Source: DASYZQ01 sp035946175
GTDB lineage: Bacteria > Patescibacteriota > Saccharimonadia > Saccharimonadales > UBA4665
DNA: 31,890 bases
Assembly (NCBI GenBank): GCA_035946175.1
Contig: DASYZQ010000032.1
Coordinates: 1 to 31,890, forward strand
Direction: 5' to 3'
Under the pieces are notes generated by a model. That model worked only from the letters and a program-made list of their open reading frames with translations, was not told where the DNA came from and did no database searches. Shown here piece after piece: positions 23,037 to 29,120 of the stretch. The first letter of the stretch is position 1. Each line of letters starts with the position of its first letter. The translations under genes were made by a program, and so were the position numbers.

Positions 23037-24689
23037 CTACATCATGCCCATACCCCCGCCCATATCCGCAGGTGATGGGCCGCTCTCCTTCTTTTCCGGT
23101 ACTTCGACCACCAAGGCGCCCATGGTCATGGATGTACCGGCAATGGATACTGCGTTCAAGAGTGCCTCTTTAGTGACCCGGGCAGGATCAACAATACCGG
23201 CAGCCTTTAAATCGACAATACCCTTGGGCGTCAGCACATTCAACCCCATGCCTGGCTTGGCAGCACGTACCTGCGGCAACCACTCATCGGCATTGAGACC
23301 GGCATTGGTGAGCAGGATTCTGAATGGCTGATCCAACGCCTTCTTCAGAACCATCTTGCCTGCCGAGACGGCGTCATCATCACTACTGCTGGTAGTGATC
23401 GTTGTTGCCAGGTTGATAAGTGTTACCCCACCACCGGCGACTACACCCTCACTCAGAGCGGCCTTGACAGCCGCTACAGCGTCATCAACACGGAATTTCT
23501 TTTCTTCAATTTCAGTTTCTGTGGCGCCACCAACTTTAATAACAGCAACCTTGCCCGACAGTGCGGCACGGCGCTTCTCAAGTTGCTCACGGTCGTATTC
23601 ACTGCTAGCCTGCGCAATCTGGGCATTGATCTGTTTGAGGCGAGCCTGCACGTCAGCTGCTGAGCCGGCGCCCTCAATGATAGTCGTATCGTCTTTGCCC
23701 ACAATAACCTTACGGGCTGAACCGATCATGCTAAGTTCTGCGTTTTCAAAGCTATAACCACGCTCTTCAGAAATCACTGTAGCCCCGGTCAGGGTAGCAA
23801 TGTCTTCGAGGATTTCTTTGCGCCGATCACCGAAGGCTGGCGCCTTGATTGCAACTGTATTGAAGACACCCTTTAGGCGATTCAGAATCAGCGTGCCGAG
23901 TGCTTCACCTTCAACGTCCTCTGCAATAAGCACGAGATCTTTCTTGCCACTTTGAGCAAGCTTCTCGAGCATAGGCAGAAATTCTTGCACTGAGCTAATC
24001 TTTCTATCCGTTATCAGGATAGCTGGCCGGTCGTAGACTGCTTCCATGCGGGCGGTGTCTGTGACCATGTAGGCGCTAACATAGCCGCGATCAAAGGTAA
24101 AGCCTTCAACCACTTCACTCTCAAGTTTCAGGCTCTGGCCTTCCTCTACTGTTACGACGCCATCGCGGCCGATCTTGTCCATAACATCGGCAATCAGGTT
24201 ACCGATCTCGCTATCACCGGCAGATATAGTCGCAACCTCGGCAATACGGCCTTTCTGGCCCTGGATATCCTCACGGAGCCCCTCGAGCTTACTTAGTACA
24301 TCGTGAGCAGCCGTTTCAAGGCCTTTTCTGAGCATCATTGGATCATGGCCGGCGGCAATCAGCTTGTTGGCCTCATTAAGCATGTGATAAGTCAGGACAG
24401 TCACCGTAGTGGTGCCATCACCGGCCACATCGTTCATTTTACTGGCAGCCTGCTTGATCAACTCCGCGCCAACTTTATAGCCGAGTGTTTCATCATCATT
24501 CTCACTGATCTCAACACCTTTGGCAACAGTTACCCCATCGTGTGTGACCGTCGGAGCACCGTAGCTCTTGCTAAGCACGACATTGCGGCCCTTCGGACCC
24601 ATAGTAGTACTGACTGCATCGTAGAGAATGCGCGCACCAGCCAGCACTCGGCGGCGGGCATCATCATCATAAAATACTTTTTTAGCCAT
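23037..24689 (-). CDS. groEL: Chaperonin GroEL (60 kDa)
   Basis: ATP-dependent folding chamber of 550 residues. Family hallmarks are VSTTMGPKGRNVVLSKSYG, DGVTVAKGVE, VAGDGTTTVTVLTY, 'EGVVAGGGVTLINLA' and the Gly/Met tail MGGGMGMM. Length and motifs are typical. It follows groES after 17 bp with an AGGAAC ribosome site, and ends before a strong terminator. Confidence 0.98.
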   Translation of the reverse strand: MAKKVFYDDDARRRVLAGARILYDAVSTTMGPKGRNVVLSKSYGAPTVTHDGVTVAKGVEISENDDETLGYKVGAELIKQAASKMNDVAGDGTTTVTVLTYHMLNEANKLIAAGHDPMMLRKGLETAAHDVLSKLEGLREDIQGQKGRIAEVATISAGDSEIGNLIADVMDKIGRDGVVTVEEGQSLKLESEVVEGFTFDRGYVSAYMVTDTARMEAVYDRPAILITDRKISSVQEFLPMLEKLAQSGKKDLVLIAEDVEGEALGTLILNRLKGVFNTVAIKAPAFGDRRKEILEDIATLTGATVISEERGYSFENAELSMIGSARKVIVGKDDTTIIEGAGSAADVQARLKQINAQIAQASSEYDREQLEKRRAALSGKVAVIKVGGATETEIEEKKFRVDDAVAAVKAALSEGVVAGGGVTLINLATTITTSSSDDDAVSAGKMVLKKALDQPFRILLTNAGLNADEWLPQVRAAKPGMGLNVLTPKGIVDLKAAGIVDPARVTKEALLNAVSIAGTSMTMGALVVEVPEKKESGPSPADMGGGMGMM

Positions 24690-24706
24690 GTTCTATAGTT
24701 CCTTTC

Positions 24707-24973
24707 TTATTTGACTGTAGCGAGGATATCCTCTTCCTTAACGAGCATATATTCGGTGTTGTCGACTTTGATGTCGGTCTGGCTGTAACTTTTGGCAATG
24801 ATGCGATCACCCATCTTAACCTGTTTGACGTCCTTGCCTACAGCGAGCACTTTCGCTACCTTAGGTTTCTCAGCTGCCTTCTCCGGTAGATAAAGACCAC
24901 TGGCCGTTTTAGTAACCGCTTCTTCAGGTTCTGCGACTACGTAATCGGATAATGGCTGTATTTTGACACTCAT
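24707..24973 (-). CDS. groES: Co-chaperonin GroES (10 kDa)
   Basis: Lid of the GroEL chamber. The 88-residue protein has the GroES opening (SVKIQPLSDYVVAEP), the mobile loop followed by SGLYLPEKAAEKPKVAKVLAVG, and 'KMGDRIIAKSYSQTDIK'. ATG at 24973 is chosen over an in-frame start at 25021 because GGGAGGAG lies just upstream and the family begins here. It is the first gene of groES-groEL, controlled by a promoter with two CIRCE-like operators. Confidence 0.97.
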   Translation of the reverse strand: MSVKIQPLSDYVVAEPEEAVTKTASGLYLPEKAAEKPKVAKVLAVGKDVKQVKMGDRIIAKSYSQTDIKVDNTEYMLVKEEDILATVK

Positions 24974-25014
24974 CGATAGACTCCTCCCTTTTAAAATAGT
25001 CTTTGAAGTGAGAA

Positions 25015-25041
25015 TTAGCACTCCATATACTCAAGTGCCAA
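25015..25041. promoter_or_regulatory. CIRCE-like operator 1 (HrcA site), in the groES leader
   Basis: TTAGCACTC, nine bases, then AAGTGCCAA. The left arm is identical to the CIRCE consensus TTAGCACTC-N9-GAGTGCTAA and the right arm matches 7 of 9. It lies inside the 76-nt groES leader. HrcA, the repressor that binds such sites, is not encoded in this window. Confidence 0.85.
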
Positions 25042-25046
25042 TTCCA

Positions 25047-25073
25047 TCAGCACTCACTATAGCGGAGCGCCAA
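25047..25073. promoter_or_regulatory. CIRCE-like operator 2, overlapping the groES -10 box
   Basis: TCAGCACTC, nine bases, then GAGCGCCAA: 8 of 9 and 7 of 9 matches to the CIRCE arms with exact N9 spacing. The spacer covers the -10 box, so repressor binding here would block RNA polymerase directly. Confidence 0.65.
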
Positions 25074-25085
25074 TTTGGCTGTCAA
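25049..25085 (-). promoter_or_regulatory. groES-groEL promoter
   Basis: On the minus strand a perfect TTGACA (25085 to 25080), an 18-nt spacer and TATAGT (25061 to 25056); +1 is predicted near 25049. Confidence 0.8.
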
Positions 25086-25118
25086 GAGGATTCTTGCAGA
25101 GAACGCAGTGCAGATAGC

Positions 25119-26489
25119 TCAGCGTTTACCGAGCTTGTGACGGAGAACCTTTCTGGCAGTGGTGACTTCGTCGTAATCCCGTTTTATAACTCGCCGGGGG
25201 TCAGTATCGTCCTGCTGGATATGGCGTAGCTCAGCTGCTTGGGGACCGTTACTTAAGATCGACTTTTCGTGCCCCTTGCCGAGCAGTAGCACGATGTCTC
25301 CCTTTCGGGCGATGGTAATGGCAACCCTGACAGCGTCAGCACGCTCGTGGTTAAGTAAAAGATCTTTGCCTCGCTGTTTGCCAGCCTTTTCGGCGCCGGC
25401 GGCAATCTGATTCATAATTTCTTGACCATCAATGTCCCTGTCATCTTCTTCGGTAACGATGACAACATCACAGTCACGTCCAGCAATTTCCCCCTGTTGA
25501 GCACGCTTGATCTCATCACGTCTGCCTGCCGAGCCGAAAACAGCGATCAACCGCTTTTTTGTAAGGGGACGAACCTCCTTAAAGACCTTTTCAAAACTCT
25601 CCGGCGTGTGAGCGTAATCAACGATGACCGTAAAATCCTGTCCCTCATCGACTCGCGTCATACGCCCCTCGACACTGTACAGGCTGGCAATACCACGCTC
25701 AATCTGAGCCTGGCTGAGACCCACGGCGCGCCCTACCCCAATGGCAGCCAGTGAGTTGTAAACATTGAAACTGCCCGGCAGATGGCATGTTATATGGTAG
25801 TTATCTTCGGCAATAGTAGCGTGGTACTGGCTGCCTTCCGGGGTCAACCTTATAGCCCTAGCCCTCAGCTCACCCTTTTTGATGCCGTAGGTCATCGGAT
25901 TTTTGATCGCCCGCGCAAAAAGAGCGGCACTTGGATCATCAGCGTTAATAATTCCAACCCTCAGGCCCTGGCGATTGTGGTCGCACTGCGTGAAGAGTCG
26001 TTTCTTGGCATCACGATAGCGTTCAAACGTCTTATGGTAGTCGAGATGCTCATGCCCAATATTTGTCATGGCGACTACCGTGTAAGGTACACTCCAAACA
26101 CGATGCTGGGCCAAGGCGTGGCTGGTCGTCTCCAATATCAGCCATTCGGCGCCAGCGCGCTTAACCTGTTTCATTTTGGCAACTAGCGACCGCGCGCCCA
26201 TCGTCGTCAATCTGGTAGGGTTGGGCCGCGGGCCTTTGCCGTCACCGAGATCAATGGATACGGTAGTTATCATGGCAACCCTGTAACCGTTCTCGCGGAG
26301 CAGCTGAGCGATCAGAGTGCAGGTGGTTGTCTTGCCATCAGTACCAGTCACACCAATCACCTTCAGACCACGAGCCGGGAATCCGGCAGCGATATTCCAG
26401 AGTACCGCTTCAGCATAGTGGCCGTATGGTTCTATATACCTGAAAAGCTCTTGAGGAATCACCTTCTTAACAGCACTGCGAAAATTCAT
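25119..26489 (-). CDS. MurE-like Mur ligase with a shortened N-terminal domain
   Basis: An ATP-dependent Mur ligase of 456 residues, probably adding the third amino acid to UDP-MurNAc-dipeptide in peptidoglycan synthesis. It has the P-loop GTDGKTTTC, 'ILETTSHALAQHRVW', 'NIGHEHLDYHKTFERY', 'VDYAHTPESFEKVF' and 'LLLGKGHEKSI', all MurE-like. The P-loop lies at residue 49, whereas in E. coli MurE it is beyond residue 110, so the UDP-sugar-binding N-terminal domain is largely missing. The specificity loop reads TEEDDRDID instead of DNPR-type meso-DAP or DNPA-type lysine signatures, so the added residue cannot be assigned. ATG at 26489 is chosen because the -10 box places +1 four bases upstream. 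It diverges from tsaD. Confidence 0.88.
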   Translation of the reverse strand: MNFRSAVKKVIPQELFRYIEPYGHYAEAVLWNIAAGFPARGLKVIGVTGTDGKTTTCTLIAQLLRENGYRVAMITTVSIDLGDGKGPRPNPTRLTTMGARSLVAKMKQVKRAGAEWLILETTSHALAQHRVWSVPYTVVAMTNIGHEHLDYHKTFERYRDAKKRLFTQCDHNRQGLRVGIINADDPSAALFARAIKNPMTYGIKKGELRARAIRLTPEGSQYHATIAEDNYHITCHLPGSFNVYNSLAAIGVGRAVGLSQAQIERGIASLYSVEGRMTRVDEGQDFTVIVDYAHTPESFEKVFKEVRPLTKKRLIAVFGSAGRRDEIKRAQQGEIAGRDCDVVIVTEEDDRDIDGQEIMNQIAAGAEKAGKQRGKDLLLNHERADAVRVAITIARKGDIVLLLGKGHEKSILSNGPQAAELRHIQQDDTDPRRVIKRDYDEVTTARKVLRHKLGKR

Positions 26490-26492
26490 GAC

Positions 26493-26514
26493 GTTACATA
26501 GTATACTGCATTCA
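26493..26514. promoter_or_regulatory. Shared palindromic -10 box for murE-like gene and tsaD
   Basis: AGTATACT at 26500-26507 is self-complementary and contains TATACT on both strands, offset by two bases. On the minus strand +1 is predicted at 26493 (4-nt leader to ATG 26489); on the plus strand at 26514 (5-nt leader to ATG 26519). The two start codons are only 29 bp apart. Confidence 0.55.
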
Positions 26515-26518
26515 AGCA

Positions 26519-27580
26519 ATGAAAGTTTTAGGCATCGAAACTAGCTGTGATGAAACAGCCGCTAGCGTGGTAGCAGATGGACAGTGTCTGCTCAGTAATA
26601 TCGTAGCCAGCAGCATGGACCTCCATGCACAATATGGCGGCGTTGTACCGGAAATTGCCGCACGTAGCCACATAGAAGCCATTCGACCTGTCATATCACA
26701 GGCGCTAGCGACAGCAGCCGTCGCTTGGGATGACATTGACGGCATCGCAGTGACTTATGGCGCCGGCCTGGGCGGCAGCCTACTGATAGGCGTACTGACG
26801 GCGCGAACCCTGGCCATGGTGAAGCAGAAACCTTTATATGGCTGCAACCACGTACTCGGACATGTCTACGCCAACTTCCTGACTGAGAGTCGTCTGCCCG
26901 ACTATGAGATGCCTCCATCGTCGCCACAGTTCCCCATGCTGGCCCTAATCGTCAGCGGTGGGCACAGCCAACTGGCGCTGTTTACTGATCACTTCCAATA
27001 TCGCTTGCTAGGGCAAACTCAAGATGATGCCATCGGCGAAGCCTTCGATAAGGTCGCCAAGATATTGGGGCTTCCCTATCCTGGTGGTTTGAGTATCGAA
27101 CGCATAGCGGCAAGCGGCAACCCGACTGCTTTCCGGCTGCCGAGACCACGGCTATCTAACGCCTATGATTTTAGTTTTTCAGGCCTCAAAACAGCCGTTC
27201 TGAGGCTTGCACAGCAACAAGCCGGCAAAGATTATCGATTGCCCTCGTCTGCATTGCCAGGGCTACTCAATGAAGCTCAGAAGGCCGATATAGCAGCCTG
27301 CTTCGCGCAAACAGCAGTCGCCATCGCTGTCGACAAGACACTGGCCGCATACAATGAGTTCCAGCCAAAGAGTGTCGTCATTGCAGGCGGGGTAGCGGCC
27401 AGCCCAATACTGCGTCAGCAGCTGCGTGAACGACTCCCTATTGAGGTGGTCTATCCCGACCGTAAACTCTGCACCGATAATGGGGCGATGATCGCCACAC
27501 TCGGATGTTACCAGGCGCTATATAGGCAGGCGACCGTCGATCCCTACACGCTCGAAATTGCACCAAATCTCTCCATGTAG
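26519..27580 (+). CDS. tsaD: tRNA N6-threonylcarbamoyladenosine transferase TsaD
   Basis: Installs threonylcarbamoyl on A37 of tRNAs that read ANN codons. The 353-residue protein has the ASKHA-fold signature GIETSCDETAASVV, metal-binding His111 and His115 in CNHVLGHVYANF, 'LIVSGGHSQLALF', 'GEAFDKVAKILGLPYPGG', 'DFSFSGLKTAVLR' and 'VIAGGVAASPILRQQL'. Length and motifs are typical. No Shine-Dalgarno is visible; the predicted leader is 5 nt. Confidence 0.97.
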   Translation: MKVLGIETSCDETAASVVADGQCLLSNIVASSMDLHAQYGGVVPEIAARSHIEAIRPVISQALATAAVAWDDIDGIAVTYGAGLGGSLLIGVLTARTLAMVKQKPLYGCNHVLGHVYANFLTESRLPDYEMPPSSPQFPMLALIVSGGHSQLALFTDHFQYRLLGQTQDDAIGEAFDKVAKILGLPYPGGLSIERIAASGNPTAFRLPRPRLSNAYDFSFSGLKTAVLRLAQQQAGKDYRLPSSALPGLLNEAQKADIAACFAQTAVAIAVDKTLAAYNEFQPKSVVIAGGVAASPILRQQLRERLPIEVVYPDRKLCTDNGAMIATLGCYQALYRQATVDPYTLEIAPNLSM

Positions 27581-27698
27581 GGGCAATTTTACACAAAAAC
27601 ACAACAGCTACCACTGTTAGGCGTACATTGACATTGGAGGCAACAATTTCTACACTGGCGCTCAAACAAAAACAAGACGCGTATTCATTTTACTTCTA

Positions 27699-27717
27699 CT
27701 AACTGGCAGGGAGTTAG
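27699..27717. repeat. Inverted repeat upstream of parA
   Basis: CTAACT and AGTTAG (6-bp arms) around a 7-nt loop GGCAGGG, in the 295-bp gap between tsaD and parA. This gap holds no convincing gene; its short open frames are not supported. Confidence 0.35.
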
Positions 27718-27776
27718 ACAAATCACCTCTAAAAAATAGAAATATATAGTGTGTTAGAGCATAAGAGTATAATCTA

Positions 27777-27798
27777 TCTAGAATATCCCTATTCTAGA
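27777..27798. repeat. Perfect 9-bp inverted repeat upstream of parA, candidate operator or centromere
   Basis: TCTAGAATA, four bases TCCC, then TATTCTAGA. It starts just downstream of a TATAAT (27768-27773), and is followed by the 8-bp palindrome ACACGTGT (27801-27808). It is a good candidate binding site for the RHH protein encoded downstream. Confidence 0.6.
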
Positions 27799-27832
27799 GT
27801 ACACGTGTGTATTTGCGTGTTCTTATCTCGCC

Positions 27833-27848
27833 TGTTATACTAAGTTGG
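27833..27848 (+). promoter_or_regulatory. Extended -10 promoter of the parA operon
   Basis: TGTTATACT (27833-27841) with +1 predicted at 27848, leaving a 28-nt leader with an AGGA ribosome site before the parA ATG. Confidence 0.55.
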
Positions 27849-27875
27849 CCGAATAGATAAAAGGCAGGAAACCAT

Positions 27876-28664
27876 ATGGCACGAAAAATAGCAGTAGCTA
27901 TACATAAAGGCGGGGTAGGCAAGACCACCACCGCCAAGAACCTCGCTGCTGCTCTGGCTATTGCCGGCATGCGAACGCTGCTCGTCGACCTTGACGAGCA
28001 GGCTAATGCTACCAAGGGACTCGGTGTCAATCCGCTTGAGCTGCCAGCCACCCTCAATGACCTATTTACTGACCCGAACCGTGATCCGTCTTCGGTCCTG
28101 CTTCTCACCATGGTAAAGGGTCTACACCTTATGCCGGCTCATCCGGATCTCGCTAAAACTGAGACTGGCATGGCACTGCAACGAGCTGATCCAAACGCAC
28201 CCGATCCTATCGGCATGCTCAAGCAGCTACTCGCTCCGCTGGAGGATAATTACGATTTTATAGTCTTTGATACGCCACCATCGCTTAACTACATGACCAT
28301 CAACGCTCTGGCTGCTGCCGATGAGCTGCTCATTCCGGCGGCAGCATCGGCCTATAGCGAGGACGGCGTCATTCGCACCTGGGAGGCCTACGAGCGAGCG
28401 CGACGTAGTTATAACCCAAACCTCCAGCAGCCGCATATCCTAGTAACCCGCATGAAGCGGACCAATGCATCAGGGGTTGTGCAGGAGAATATCGGAAAGA
28501 CATACCTCCACCGTGTCATGAAGCCGGTCATTACTGAGTCGACCGTGGTTGATGAGGCAGAACAACTAAATCTACCGGTTGTTGCCTACGAGCCGAACAG
28601 CCTGGCGGCGCAGGGGTACATACATGTTGCAAACATAATAGCAGGGGGGCAAAATGAGCAATAA
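27876..28664 (+). CDS. ParA-family partition ATPase
   Basis: A deviant-Walker ATPase of 262 residues that would move DNA or protein cargo on the nucleoid. It has KGGVGKTTTAKNLA with the signature Lys11 and Lys16, 'TLLVDLDEQANATKGLG', and 'FIVFDTPPSLNY'. There is no N-terminal DNA-binding domain, so it is of the small ParA/Soj type that works with a separate partner. The next gene overlaps it by 11 bp and encodes an RHH-like partner. The operon has its own extended -10 promoter and an AGGA ribosome site. Confidence 0.92.
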   Translation: MARKIAVAIHKGGVGKTTTAKNLAAALAIAGMRTLLVDLDEQANATKGLGVNPLELPATLNDLFTDPNRDPSSVLLLTMVKGLHLMPAHPDLAKTETGMALQRADPNAPDPIGMLKQLLAPLEDNYDFIVFDTPPSLNYMTINALAAADELLIPAAASAYSEDGVIRTWEAYERARRSYNPNLQQPHILVTRMKRTNASGVVQENIGKTYLHRVMKPVITESTVVDEAEQLNLPVVAYEPNSLAAQGYIHVANIIAGGQNEQ

Positions 28665-29031
28665 TTTCAGAAGGCAAGCAGCCCAAAAACGCGCGGCTGT
28701 GCCACAGATCGATGTTGAGAGTGTCAAACCTGAAGCTCCGGCGACTCCGTCACCTGTCGTTGCGATACGCGAGTCTCCAGCCCGTTCAGCGCACCGTATC
28801 TTAGAAACGACATCGGCCCTGGCCGAGCGGGAAGTACGCCCTACGCACCTGACCATCGTTGACACTACCGAGACGCCAATGAACCGGGGTTTCTTTATGT
28901 ACCCGTCGCGCCATCGGCAGGTTGCTAAAGACCTGGTGTATATAGAGGATCGACGACCGTGGGAAATTATTGAAGACGCGCTCGAAGAATACGTTGTCCG
29001 ACACTATGGCAGAGAGTATAAAAGGCGGTAG
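28654..29031 (+). CDS. RHH-like partner of ParA (ParG/ParB-like role proposed)
   Basis: A 125-residue protein overlapping the parA end, with AGGGGGG before its ATG. The first 75 residues are polar, Pro/Ala-rich and probably disordered. The C-terminal part (77-117: RGFFMYPSRHRQVAKDLVYI, then 'RRPWEIIEDALEEYVVRHYG') has the strand-helix-helix rhythm of ribbon-helix-helix DNA-binding proteins. A flexible arm plus RHH and a small ParA is the layout of type Ib plasmid partition systems, where the arm stimulates the ATPase. No family match was checked; a different small DNA-binding fold is possible. Confidence 0.65.
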   Translation: MSNNFRRQAAQKRAAVPQIDVESVKPEAPATPSPVVAIRESPARSAHRILETTSALAEREVRPTHLTIVDTTETPMNRGFFMYPSRHRQVAKDLVYIEDRRPWEIIEDALEEYVVRHYGREYKRR

Positions 29032-29120
29032 ATCAGAGACTTCGTACAGAGATAAGAGATAGAAAATACTCCCTAAAACTGATATGCTGATACCCAGAAG
29101 CAGATCACGGGAACCATCTT

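Noticed and set aside
27629..27703. Short frame starting TTG ACA TTG in the tsaD-parA gap
   Set aside because: About 24 codons, no ribosome site and no recognisable sequence; chance is likelier.
29032..29120. Possible T-box or other riboswitch before valS
   Set aside because: The gap is about 90 bp with no T-box motif and no stem-terminator structure.
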